Both the position numbers and the translations under genes were made by a program. The notes under the pieces are model-generated. The model had not been told where the DNA came from. It was given only the letters and a program-made list of their open reading frames with translations, and searched no databases. Of a stretch of 15,229 nt of DNA, positions 7,416 through 15,229 are shown in pieces. The DNA lies in contig JBFYQC010000083.1 in NCBI GenBank assembly GCA_041302975.1, positions 1 through 15,229 on the forward strand. Direction: 5' to 3'. Each line of letters starts with the position of its first letter. Positions within the stretch are counted from its first letter, which is position 1. Source of the DNA: UBA6183 sp041302975 (lineage in GTDB: Bacteria; Bacteroidota; Bacteroidia; UKL13-3).

Positions 7416-8603
7416 GTGGCAAAGTTCTACTTTACATTTTTTTTAACACTTATTACCTTAACAGGTTTCAGTCAAGTCTCAGCCCCTAAAAAGCAATGGT
7501 TTGAGTCGTTTAGCATTAGAGGTTATTCTCAAATACGATATAATAGGTTACTTGAAACAAATTCAAAACTTAAAAATGAGCAAGGAGATAGAAGTTGGGG
7601 CGAAAATGGCGGATTTTTCATCAGACGTATGCGTATTATTTTTAGCGGGCAGGTTAATGAGCGCGTATATTTTTACGTTCAACCTGATTTTGCCAGTAGT
7701 GCATCATCAACCGGATTACACTTCAGTCAATTACGCGATGCTTATTTTGATATAGGGATTGACAGTAAAAACGAATACAGGGTAAGAATAGGTCAAAGTA
7801 AAGTGCCTTTTGGTTTTGAGAATATGCAATCGAGCCAAAACCGTTTACCATTAGATAGAAATGATGCACTAAATAGTGCAGTTTCCAATGAACGCGATTT
7901 AGGTGTATTTTTTTATTGGGCTCCAGCAAACGTGCGTAAATTATATACCAGTTTAGTTAATGATGGTTTAAAAGGTTCTGGCGATTATGGCGTATTTGGT
8001 GTTGGTGCCTATAACGGCCAAACGGCTAATAAGCCTGAACAAAATAATGAACCTCATGTTGTTGCACGTTTAACTTATCCATTTAAAATTAAGAATCAAA
8101 TTGTAGAAATGGGCTTGCAAGGATATAGCGGAAATTATGTAGTAACAAGCGACCAATTAACTGCAGGTGTTAAAACAAATGCTAATAAATCGTATTCAGA
8201 TCAACGTGTTGCAGCGTCATTCATTCTTTATCCCAAACCTTTTGGTATTCAGGCAGAGTATAATATTGGTAAGGGCCCCGAGTACAATAAAAACACAGAC
8301 TCTATAGAAGTCCGTAATTTGCATGGAGGTTACATCACCGCTTCTTACAAAAAAGATTTTGGTAATCAAACCATTATACCTTTTAGTCGTTACCATTATT
8401 ACCAAGGTGGTAAAAAGCATGAGTTAGATGCACGTAGCTATGAGGTTAGCGAATTTGAAATAGGAGTGGAGTGGCAACCTAGTAAGAACTTCGAATTGGT
8501 AGCCATGTATACCATGTCAGAGCGTAGGTTTGAAGACCATAAGTTGTCTAATAATTTTCAAACAGGGAATTTATTGCGTTTACAAGCCCAGTTAAACTTT
8601 TAA
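7416..8603 (+). CDS. OprO/OprP-type outer-membrane porin
   Basis: This 395-residue beta-barrel protein has a signal peptide (about 1-19, ending GFS before Gln20). It carries features of the phosphate-selective porin O/P family: RRMRIIFSG near residue 70, QLRDAYFDI near 105, and RIGQSKVPFGFENMQSS followed by RLPLDR (about 125-148). It ends in Phe, as barrel proteins do. In Pseudomonas, family members take up phosphate or polyphosphate; the substrate here cannot be read from the sequence. The only standard in-frame start after the upstream stop is GTG at 7416, which gives a good signal peptide. It has its own promoter and a terminator 24 nt after the stop. The cbb3 operon lies just upstream, but a functional link is unproven. 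Confidence 0.88.
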   Translation: MAKFYFTFFLTLITLTGFSQVSAPKKQWFESFSIRGYSQIRYNRLLETNSKLKNEQGDRSWGENGGFFIRRMRIIFSGQVNERVYFYVQPDFASSASSTGLHFSQLRDAYFDIGIDSKNEYRVRIGQSKVPFGFENMQSSQNRLPLDRNDALNSAVSNERDLGVFFYWAPANVRKLYTSLVNDGLKGSGDYGVFGVGAYNGQTANKPEQNNEPHVVARLTYPFKIKNQIVEMGLQGYSGNYVVTSDQLTAGVKTNANKSYSDQRVAASFILYPKPFGIQAEYNIGKGPEYNKNTDSIEVRNLHGGYITASYKKDFGNQTIIPFSRYHYYQGGKKHELDARSYEVSEFEIGVEWQPSKNFELVAMYTMSERRFEDHKLSNNFQTGNLLRLQAQLNF

Positions 8604-8627
8604 GATATCAGCTTAATCAAACAGCAT

Positions 8628-8660
8628 AAAAAAAGCGACCAATTAATGGTCGCTTTTTTT
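8628..8660. terminator. Bidirectional intrinsic terminator between porin and yebC
   Basis: A perfect 14-bp stem has a 5-nt loop. Seven A and GCGACCA (8628-8641) pair with TGGTCGC and seven T (8647-8660). It has a U-tract in both directions, so it can end the plus-strand porin transcript and the minus-strand yebC transcript. It begins one base beyond the yebC stop codon. Confidence 0.93.
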
Positions 8661-8661
8661 G

Positions 8662-9372
8662 TTATTTAATATTTGTCCAAACGTTGGTAATATCATCATC
8701 ATCTTCAATCAAATCTAAAAGTAAATGAACTTCATGCTCTTGTTCTTCAGTTAACTCAATGGTTGTGGTTGGTATACGTTGTAACTCTGCATTGGTAATT
8801 TCAAACTTACGTTCTTCTAACGCTTTTTGCATAGAACCAAATTCTGTGAAAGGAACAGAGATAGCAATGTGTCCTTCTCCATCATCTTCCATTTCTTCCA
8901 TGCCATAATCAATCAATTCAAGTTCTAATTCTTCAAGGTTTATTCCATTGTTCGGAATACGGAAAATGCCTTTACGTTCAAACATAAAATCAAGGGAACC
9001 GCTTACCATTAATTGACCGCCTTTTTTGTTAAAATAACTTCTAAGGTTTGCAACGGTACGTGTTGGGTTATCTGTTGCAGTTTCAATCACCATAACCACA
9101 CCGTGTGGGCCTTTTCCTTCGTATACTACTTCTTCAAAATCTTTATCTTGTTTGCTTGATGCACGAGAAATTGCAGCATCAATATTGGCTTTAGGCATGT
9201 TTGCCGCTTTAGCATTGGCAATAATTGCGCGCAAACGAGAGTTGCCATCAGGGTCGCCACCGCCAGCTTTAACAGCAATTGCAATCTCTTTCCCAATTTT
9301 GGTAAATGTGCGGCTCATCTTATTGTAACGAGCGAACATTTTGTGTTTACGTTTCTCAAATACGCGTCCCAT
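8662..9372 (-). CDS. yebC: YebC/TACO1-family translation factor
   Basis: This 236-residue cytoplasmic protein belongs to the YebC/PmpR/TACO1 family. It was long annotated as a transcriptional regulator; recent work describes members that ease ribosome stalling at proline-rich stretches. Visible features are a basic N-terminus, the helical region FTKIGKEIAIAVKAGGGDP (about 23-41) leading to NSRLRAII, and the family core YEGKGPHGVVMVIETATDN (about 84-102). An acidic C-terminal part ends IEDDDDITNVWTNI. The length is slightly below the ~245 of E. coli YebC. The N-terminus differs from the proteobacterial form, as in other Bacteroidota. The stop sits against the shared terminator. The gene is 62 nt downstream of the Wzi pair on the same strand; no clear promoter was seen in that gap. 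Confidence 0.95.
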   Translation of the reverse strand: MGRVFEKRKHKMFARYNKMSRTFTKIGKEIAIAVKAGGGDPDGNSRLRAIIANAKAANMPKANIDAAISRASSKQDKDFEEVVYEGKGPHGVVMVIETATDNPTRTVANLRSYFNKKGGQLMVSGSLDFMFERKGIFRIPNNGINLEELELELIDYGMEEMEDDGEGHIAISVPFTEFGSMQKALEERKFEITNAELQRIPTTTIELTEEQEHEVHLLLDLIEDDDDITNVWTNIK

Positions 9373-9434
9373 GCTATGTTAGTATTAAAAATTAAGTTGC
9401 AATTTTCGGTAAATAAAAGCTAATGCGCAAGTGT

Positions 9435-11129
9435 TTAAAAATCCCACCTGCGTTCGTTAAAGTTCCACCTTAAGGTACCGTTTACCAATATGGCTTCTGT
9501 TTTAAACTGATTGAGTTCGCTGTTGGTTTTACGGTAAGCTACTTGTAAATCAATAAACAAATTGTGTTTTACCATATAACTTACTAATAAATCAGAAATT
9601 AACAAAGTGGTTTTTACACCTTGTGCAATTTCGTTTCCATATTCTCTGGGTAAATTTCTTGCATTATAAGGAAGAGCAATATTTTTTCCCCAGTTGCTAC
9701 CATTGGTATCATTACCATAAGTGGCAAAAATGAAAGTGCCTTTAAAGCTAATTCTGTTTGCTGGTTGATAACGCAAAATAGCCACGTGCTCTATGAAATT
9801 TGCGCCCAAGGGATGTGCCATATTTTGGTTGTAATTAACATAAGCATTTAGTGCATTAAAAGAAGTATACATATATGGGCGAGCAATATTTAACTCATAT
9901 TGTGCATCCAAGTTTTTTACTCCTAAAACATCAATGTATTTTAAACCAAGTTGGGTGGCCCATTTATTGCCAAACCAGCCATTACGGGCCAGCATATCTT
10001 TTATCCTAAACTCACTAATTACACCTTGTCCGTATAGTTGAAAATGACGTGCAAAGTTGTATTTAAAATCAGCTCCTAAAATAACCTTGTCAGGGCTATT
10101 CAATCCATTTTCTACAGGTTTGTAAAATATTATTGGGTTTAAATATTCTAAGTCATAACCAGTGCTATTGTAACCGCTGTCACGCTGGAATGAAACGGTT
10201 TGAAACAAGCCAATATTAAAATTCTTGGTTAAGTTTATATTGGCATAAGTGGTGGCATAATAATGGCGTTTGGGTAAGTTGCGCTGGTTTGCAGGATTCC
10301 AATCATAAATTTGGCCCCAAATATTGCTGTAATTAATTCGCCAAAAGCGTGTATTAGCGCGTACAAAAAAGTGATCTCGGCTAAAATCACTTAAATAAAA
10401 AGTGCGGAAACCATTTCCTATGAAATTTCTTCCATGTCCCATTTGAACATCAATAAATTTGTTGGGTTGATAAACAATGTAACCACTAGCAGTATTGTGA
10501 TTTATAGTTACAATATTCGTGTCCGAGTACTCTTTTAAAAAAGATGCTCCCGGTACTACCTTATTATTGGTGTAATATTCTTTAGTCCAACTATTAAGTG
10601 CAATTATTTCGTTGCTGAAAGTGGTAAAAAAACCAAGTGATTTGCCGATGTTTCCCCTTAACTCAACTCCTCTATTGTTTATTCTTACAATGTGGTCTAA
10701 CCTCGTATCGTAACCGCCCTGTAAATAAGTAACCGGATTAATAGATAAATTAAAATCAGGATGTTTAATTCCGAATAATGATGATTTGTATTTAAACACT
10801 CCAGGCAGTTTTGTTTTACTTAAACTCGATTCTGCGTTGGTAAACTCAAAATTATCACTTTGCAGGTAGTCTAAGTTAAAATAATCAACCTTACTTAATT
10901 TTGCTCCAGTAATGTTAAAGCTATCAACATAAGTGGCAATACGGTTTCGTTGAAAAGCTTTTGCAGTGGTATTAAACTCCTGAGGTATGGCCAATCTGCC
11001 AGATTTTATTTCAAACCTATCCAATAAGTGTTGCGAATAAGAATTCAATGGAATATAAGTGCCTTGTGCTATAACCTGAATGGTGATAACAAATAGAGCT
11101 AATAATAAATGTATATGTTTTAATTTCAT
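9435..11129 (-). CDS. Wzi-family outer-membrane beta-barrel protein, downstream copy
   Basis: This 564-residue protein has a signal peptide (about 1-21, ending VIA before Gln22) and matches the 'capsule assembly Wzi' family of Bacteroidota. The hallmark GHGRNFIGNGFRTFYLSDFS lies at 231-250. NPIIFYKP (about 330), ARPYMYTSFNALNAYVNYNQ and AHPLGANF follow, and the last residue is Phe. E. coli Wzi is a barrel that anchors K30 capsule at the cell surface, but the Bacteroidota members are longer (about 560 against 480) and no capsule genes are in view, so the role here is unproven. It starts 12 nt after its paralogue and is surely cotranscribed with it. The two share roughly half their residues by eye. 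Confidence 0.85.
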   Translation of the reverse strand: MKLKHIHLLLALFVITIQVIAQGTYIPLNSYSQHLLDRFEIKSGRLAIPQEFNTTAKAFQRNRIATYVDSFNITGAKLSKVDYFNLDYLQSDNFEFTNAESSLSKTKLPGVFKYKSSLFGIKHPDFNLSINPVTYLQGGYDTRLDHIVRINNRGVELRGNIGKSLGFFTTFSNEIIALNSWTKEYYTNNKVVPGASFLKEYSDTNIVTINHNTASGYIVYQPNKFIDVQMGHGRNFIGNGFRTFYLSDFSRDHFFVRANTRFWRINYSNIWGQIYDWNPANQRNLPKRHYYATTYANINLTKNFNIGLFQTVSFQRDSGYNSTGYDLEYLNPIIFYKPVENGLNSPDKVILGADFKYNFARHFQLYGQGVISEFRIKDMLARNGWFGNKWATQLGLKYIDVLGVKNLDAQYELNIARPYMYTSFNALNAYVNYNQNMAHPLGANFIEHVAILRYQPANRISFKGTFIFATYGNDTNGSNWGKNIALPYNARNLPREYGNEIAQGVKTTLLISDLLVSYMVKHNLFIDLQVAYRKTNSELNQFKTEAILVNGTLRWNFNERRWDF

Positions 11130-11141
11130 TAAATGCTAAGT

Positions 11142-12851
11142 TTAAAAATTACATTCTCTGGTGTTCATGTTCCATCTTATACCAAGCCCAACATTAAACA
11201 TCTCTGATTTAAATATGCCCAACTCGCTAGTTTGGTTTCTGTATGAAATTTGAAGCTCTGCAAATAGGTTATGTTTTATCATGTAACTAAATGTTGGAGC
11301 AATAATTAGTAAATTGGTTTTAACGCCTTGTCCAATATAATTGCCAAATTCGCGTATACGGGTATCATAACTTAACGAAATGTTTTTACCCCAGTTACTA
11401 CCATTGGTATCATTACCATAATGACTAAAACTGAAGAGAGTATTGATAAATAATTTCTCGGTTGGTTGAAATCTTATTATGGCCAATCCTTCTCTAAAAT
11501 TGGCACCTAATGGGTGAGCCATGCTTTGGTTGTAATTTACATAAGCATTTCTAGGATTAAACGAAGTATAAGAGTATGGTCTTGCCTGGTTATACTCCAG
11601 TTGTAAATCAAGATTGGATACCTTAAATAGATCAATACATTTTAAACCTATTTGGTAGGCTTCTTTATTCCCCCACCAGCCAGTAGTTGTTAAGCGTTTG
11701 TTAATACTCATTTCAGACAAAACAAATTGCCCATACAACTGGTATTTTTTAGCAAAATTGTATTTAAAATCAATACCAAGTATGTTTTTATCGGGGCTAT
11801 TCAACGTATTGTCTACTGCATTGTAAAACATTACCGGATTTAAATATTGTAAATCATAACCGCGGCTTTCATGACCAGAATCGCGCTGGAAAACGGTGGT
11901 TTCAAACAATCCGATGTTTAGATTTTTAGTAAGGTTTATACTTGCATGTGTGGTAGCATAATAATGCCTTTTAACAATACTTGATCTGGTTACAAATGGC
12001 GTATAATCATACAAATAACCATAAATATTGGTATAGTTAATTTTCCAAATTCGTGTATTAACGCGTAAAAATAAATTATTTGTCGAGAAATCGGAGCGCA
12101 TCAATGATCTATATCCATTACCGATAAAGTTCTTTCCATGCCCAAATTGAAAATCAACATATTTTCCTGCTTGGTAAGCCACATAACCAGAAGCGTTCCA
12201 ATAACTAAAAAGATATTTATCGTTTGGTTTGTATGTGTTTGTGTTAATGAAGTTTTGTCCTGCAAGTACATTGTATTGGTTGTAGTACTCTAAATTCCAT
12301 CCATTTAAACTTTGTATTTCTTCGGCTGTTTCTGTAAAGAAACTGAAGTTCTTACCAATTCGGCCTCTAATATTTATACCCCTGTTTACAAAATAGGGTA
12401 ATCTGTCATTTCGCTTGGTATCATATTCACCTCTTAGATATATAACAGGATTTACAATTAATTCAAAATCGGGAATTAATACGGTGTATAGGGCAGCTTT
12501 GTATTTGTACAAACCGGTATTTTTAAAATTCTTTTTCGATTTACTTCTTTCACTAAGGCTAAACTCAAAGTTGTCGTTTTTAAGATATTCTAAATTAAAT
12601 CGATCTTGTTTGCTTAAGTTGCTGCTATCATATGCATTGGCATAATTAGCAATTCTACTTCTTGAGTATGCTTTTGCAGTGGTGTTAAATTGTTTTGGGT
12701 TGGCAAGTTCTCCTGATTTTATTTCAAGCCTATCAATTAAGTGCATGCTGTAGGAACCTAAAGGAACGTAAGCACCTTGGGCAAAAGCAGGTTTAATCCA
12801 ATAAATTAAGAGAATACAAGTGAATAAACATCTCATAAGGCAAATATGCAT
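11142..12851 (-). CDS. Wzi-family outer-membrane beta-barrel protein, upstream copy
   Basis: This 569-residue paralogue of the next gene downstream keeps the same blocks in the same order: SYSMHLIDRLEIKSGELA after the signal peptide, GHGKNFIGNGYRSLMRSDFS (237-256), NPVMFYNAVDNTLNSPDK, ARPYSYTSFNPRNAYVNYNQ, AHPLGANF and a final Phe. The start is uncertain. ATG at 12851 gives a 25-residue leader ending AFAQ. The Met six codons in (ATG at 12836) gives a 20-residue leader, closer to the paralogue's. Capsule or other surface polysaccharide handling is inferred from the family name only. The gene is first in a minus-strand pair and is divergent from ligA across 58 nt. Confidence 0.84.
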   Translation of the reverse strand: MHICLMRCLFTCILLIYWIKPAFAQGAYVPLGSYSMHLIDRLEIKSGELANPKQFNTTAKAYSRSRIANYANAYDSSNLSKQDRFNLEYLKNDNFEFSLSERSKSKKNFKNTGLYKYKAALYTVLIPDFELIVNPVIYLRGEYDTKRNDRLPYFVNRGINIRGRIGKNFSFFTETAEEIQSLNGWNLEYYNQYNVLAGQNFINTNTYKPNDKYLFSYWNASGYVAYQAGKYVDFQFGHGKNFIGNGYRSLMRSDFSTNNLFLRVNTRIWKINYTNIYGYLYDYTPFVTRSSIVKRHYYATTHASINLTKNLNIGLFETTVFQRDSGHESRGYDLQYLNPVMFYNAVDNTLNSPDKNILGIDFKYNFAKKYQLYGQFVLSEMSINKRLTTTGWWGNKEAYQIGLKCIDLFKVSNLDLQLEYNQARPYSYTSFNPRNAYVNYNQSMAHPLGANFREGLAIIRFQPTEKLFINTLFSFSHYGNDTNGSNWGKNISLSYDTRIREFGNYIGQGVKTNLLIIAPTFSYMIKHNLFAELQISYRNQTSELGIFKSEMFNVGLGIRWNMNTRECNF

Positions 12852-12909
12852 TTTTTATTTTAATGCATTAGTGAATAACAATTGAGTTAAAATAATTTAT
12901 TTAGCAGCA
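12852..12909. promoter_or_regulatory. Divergent Wzi/ligA intergenic region with paired ATGCAT
   Basis: This 58-nt AT-rich gap must hold promoters for both directions unless they lie inside the genes. No good -33/-7 pair was found on either strand. The self-complementary hexamer ATGCAT occurs at 12846-12851, over the upstream Wzi start codon, and again at 12863-12868, 17 bp apart centre to centre. It may be a regulator site or chance in AT-rich DNA. Confidence 0.3.
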
Positions 12910-14997
12910 ATGAACGAGCAAGAAGCTAAAATCCGAATACAAGAATTAACTGAATTAATTAATCAGCACAATTATAACTATTATACTTTGTCGCAACCAA
13001 CAGTAAGTGACTTCGATTTTGATATGATGCTGAAAGAGCTGGAAGCACTTGAGAAGCAGTTTTCCGATCTTTTAAATCCCAATTCGCCAACACAAAAAGT
13101 TGGCGGGCAGATTACCAAAAACTTTGTGCAGGTAAAACATAAGTACCCAATGTTAAGTCTTGGTAATACCTATAGTGAAGAAGAGTTAAGGGAGTTTGAT
13201 GAGCGTGTTAGGAAAAGTATTGGTGATGATTTTGAATACGTGGTAGAGTTAAAATTTGATGGTTTAGCCATAAGTATTACTTACGAAAACGGCAAGTTGG
13301 TTAAGGCTGTAACCCGAGGAGATGGAGTGCAAGGAGATGATGTTACAGCCAATGTAAAAACTATAAAAACGATTCCTATTCAGTTACCAGATGGCGATTA
13401 TCCTGATACTTTTGATATACGTGGTGAGATTTTTATGCACCGTAAAACCTTTGATAAATTAAATAATGATTACCGCAAAGAGTTGGAAGATAAGGGATTT
13501 GACGAGGATGAGATAAAAGAAAAACTGTATAAAAATCCACGAAACTTTGCGTCTGGAACATTAAAAATGCAGGACAGTGCCGAGGTGGCTAAACGACCAT
13601 TAGATTGTTTTTTATATTTTATTTATGCTGATAATCAAGTAGCACAAACACATTTTGAAAGCTTACAAAAGGCTAAAAAATGGGGTTTTCAGGTAAGCGA
13701 CCAATATCGTTTATGCAAAAATATTACCGATGTAATGGAGTTTATTAATCACTTTGATAAACAACGCGAACATTTAAGTTACGAGATTGATGGCGTAGTA
13801 ATTAAAGTGAACAATTATGCACAACAACGCGAGTTGGGTTTTACTGCCAAGAACCCTCGTTGGGCCATATCATATAAGTACAAAGCGCAAAGTGCGTTAA
13901 CCCAATTAATAAAAGTTACCTATCAGGTTGGGCGCACGGGTGCCATAACACCGGTGGCCAATTTAAAACCGGTACAATTGGCGGGTACAACAGTTAAACG
14001 GGCTAGTCTTTACAATGCCGATGAAATAGAACGACTTGATTTGTATGAAAACGATTGGGTGTTTGTTGAAAAAGGAGGAGAAATTATTCCTAAAGTAACG
14101 GCTGTTGATGTTTCAAAAAGAGGCTTGTTTTCCGAAAAAATCAGGTACACAGATGTTTGTCCTGAATGTGATACAACCTTGGTTAGGCGCGAAGGAGAAG
14201 TAGTGCATTATTGCCCAAATGAAAGTGGTTGTGCGCCTCAGTTAATTGGAAAAATAGAGCATTTTATTGGCCGTAAAGCCATGAATATTGATAGTTTGGG
14301 TAGTGAAACAATTTCCGGTTTATACCAAAAGGGCATGATTAAGACTTATGCCGATTTGTACAGTTTAACCTATGAAAATCTTATAGGTATAGAGCTTGAG
14401 ACGTATAACGAGAAAAAAGATCAATGGAATAAACGCTCATTACAAGAAAAGTCGGTAGTTAATGTTTTGCAGGGAATTGAAGCATCAAAGCAAATTCCAT
14501 TTGAGCGTGTGTTGTTTGCATTGGGAATAAGAATGGTGGGTGAAACTGTTGCAAAAAAATTAGCCCGCCATTTTTTAACACTCGATAAATTATCAATTGC
14601 AACAAAAGAGGAAATAGCAGCGATTTATGAAATAGGAGAGAAAATAGCCGAACAAGTGTTTAAGTTTTTTGCCGATCAACAAAACATAGTAGTTTGCTCA
14701 AAATTAAAAGAAGCAGGGGTAAAGCTTGAGATTGAAGACGAGGTTGGTGTGGAGCGCAGTAATGTTTTGGAAGGAAAATCTTTTGTGGTTTCCGGTACCT
14801 TTACCATTAGTAGAGATGAGTTAAAAAACTTGATTGAAATTAATGGTGGTAGAAATGTTGGTAGCATTAGCAAAAGCTTGAATTACCTCATTGCCGGTGA
14901 TAAAATGGGTCCCGAAAAGCTTAAAAAAGCCACGTCATTTAGTGTGCCAATTATTAGTCAAGATGAGTTCATGGAAATGATCAACAAGACCCAATAA
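12910..14997 (+). CDS. ligA: LigA, NAD+-dependent DNA ligase
   Basis: This 695-residue enzyme seals nicks in replication and repair using NAD+. The N-terminal Ia domain (about 1-65) binds NMN. The adenylation domain has the catalytic lysine Lys115 in KFDG, followed by TRGDGVQGDDVT (135-146), FDIRGEIF (168-175) and YEIDGVVIK (291-299). An OB-fold follows (about 325-405; GRTGAITPVA at 341-350). The zinc finger has Cys417, Cys420, Cys435 and Cys441. Helix-hairpin-helix repeats (about 445-595) and a BRCT domain (about 619-690) complete the protein. In domain Ia the common YYxLDxP motif reads YYTLSQP, and YD reads FD. There is an insertion of about 18 residues after LIGIE (about 495-512) relative to E. 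coli LigA. All catalytic motifs are intact. Confidence 0.98.
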   Translation: MNEQEAKIRIQELTELINQHNYNYYTLSQPTVSDFDFDMMLKELEALEKQFSDLLNPNSPTQKVGGQITKNFVQVKHKYPMLSLGNTYSEEELREFDERVRKSIGDDFEYVVELKFDGLAISITYENGKLVKAVTRGDGVQGDDVTANVKTIKTIPIQLPDGDYPDTFDIRGEIFMHRKTFDKLNNDYRKELEDKGFDEDEIKEKLYKNPRNFASGTLKMQDSAEVAKRPLDCFLYFIYADNQVAQTHFESLQKAKKWGFQVSDQYRLCKNITDVMEFINHFDKQREHLSYEIDGVVIKVNNYAQQRELGFTAKNPRWAISYKYKAQSALTQLIKVTYQVGRTGAITPVANLKPVQLAGTTVKRASLYNADEIERLDLYENDWVFVEKGGEIIPKVTAVDVSKRGLFSEKIRYTDVCPECDTTLVRREGEVVHYCPNESGCAPQLIGKIEHFIGRKAMNIDSLGSETISGLYQKGMIKTYADLYSLTYENLIGIELETYNEKKDQWNKRSLQEKSVVNVLQGIEASKQIPFERVLFALGIRMVGETVAKKLARHFLTLDKLSIATKEEIAAIYEIGEKIAEQVFKFFADQQNIVVCSKLKEAGVKLEIEDEVGVERSNVLEGKSFVVSGTFTISRDELKNLIEINGGRNVGSISKSLNYLIAGDKMGPEKLKKATSFSVPIISQDEFMEMINKTQ

Positions 14998-15050
14998 AAT
15001 CCATATCTGATATTAATCTTGTAAGAGATGTAATCTATACACATAATTTA

Positions 15051-15081
15051 ATTGTAAAACTGATTTAAGATTTTAGCTTTG
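15051..15081 (+). promoter_or_regulatory. Bacteroidota-type promoter for the gene at 15092
   Basis: The -7 box TAGCTTTG (15074-15081) matches TAnnTTTG fully. ATTG at 15051-15054 is a three-of-four match to the -33 box, with a 19-nt spacer. The expected start, about 5-8 nt past the box, leaves a leader of only a few bases before the ATG at 15092. No convincing terminator was seen in the 94-nt gap after ligA. Confidence 0.55.
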
Positions 15082-15091
15082 TTCTTGCATA

Positions 15092-15229
15092 ATGAAATTA
15101 ATAGAAGACATTAAAAACTTTTTGGGCAAATGGCAATTGCACAAAGAGATAAAACATAAAAAGGCTAAAAACAAGTTAGTGGCATTTGGTCAAGTAAACC
15201 ATGTGGGTATTGTGTATAATGCCGAAACC
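15092..15229 (+). CDS. Probable DUF6913-family protein (3' end missing)
   Basis: Only the first 46 residues are in the window; the frame is open to the last base. The N-terminus has an amphipathic, Lys-rich helical stretch (about 1-28, with HKEIKHKKAKNK). The start of a likely beta strand, VNHVGIVYNAE, follows. This pattern resembles the small uncharacterised DUF6913 proteins of Bacteroidota, which I recall lying near ligA and dapA. That recall was not checked. The start is supported by a good promoter just upstream. The function is unknown. Confidence 0.55.
   Translation, partial: MKLIEDIKNFLGKWQLHKEIKHKKAKNKLVAFGQVNHVGIVYNAET

Noticed and set aside
7501..7755. 84-codon ORF in another frame within the porin gene
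   Set aside because: It overlaps the well-supported porin coding region and shows no family features.
12415..12645. 76-codon plus-strand ORF opposite the upstream Wzi gene
   Set aside because: It is the complement of a conserved coding stretch and has no own promoter or ribosome site.
12837..12844. CATATTTG on the minus strand as a -7 box for the Wzi pair
   Set aside because: First base does not match TAnnTTTG, no -33 box lies at 17-21 bases, and it would put the ATG at 12851 upstream of the transcript start.
15006..15032. Short inverted repeats after ligA as a terminator
   Set aside because: The best stem is only four to five base pairs with no U-tract, so it is not distinguishable from chance.

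Overview
The window is from a chromosome of a Bacteroidota bacterium. The signs are the AT-rich sequence, a fused CcoN-CcoO oxidase subunit, Bacteroidota-type signal peptides ending in Ala/Ser-Gln, Wzi-family barrels, the near absence of Shine-Dalgarno sites, and promoter boxes matching the Bacteroidota -33/-7 pattern (TTTG / TAnnTTTG). The evidence does not support a narrower placement. No tRNA, rRNA, CRISPR array, insertion sequence or phage gene was seen.

Region 1 (1-7301, plus strand) is a nearly complete cbb3-type cytochrome c oxidase locus. In order it holds the copper P-type ATPase CcoI (5' end outside the window), CcoS, a CcoN-CcoO fusion, the small CcoQ (3667-3822), a single-heme CcoP, the polyferredoxin CcoG, CcoH/FixH, and a six-helix UreH/SafE-like membrane protein with cysteine motifs. 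CcoI, CcoS, CcoG and CcoH supply copper and assemble the oxidase. CcoNO, CcoQ and CcoP form the high-affinity terminal oxidase used at low oxygen. Gaps are short, with two 4-nt ATGA overlaps (ccoI/ccoS, ccoH/safE-like), so the set is probably one transcript. A strong hairpin without a U-tract separates ccoNO from ccoQ.

Region 2 (7302-8660) is a short regulatory region followed by an OprO/OprP-type outer-membrane porin. It has its own good promoter, bracketed by a near-perfect 18-bp repeat carrying a palindrome. The porin ends at a strong terminator that also serves the convergent yebC.

Region 3 (8662-12851, minus strand) holds yebC and two tandem paralogous Wzi-family outer-membrane barrels, 12 nt apart.

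Region 4 (12910-15229, plus strand) is NAD-dependent DNA ligase ligA, then the start of a small gene resembling the DUF6913 family, with its own promoter, cut by the window end.

Most of the window is conserved core genome. The least explained parts are the ccoNO-ccoQ hairpin, the repeats around the porin promoter, the cysteine-bearing membrane protein at the end of the cbb3 operon, and the Wzi pair. No clearly undescribed multi-gene system was found.
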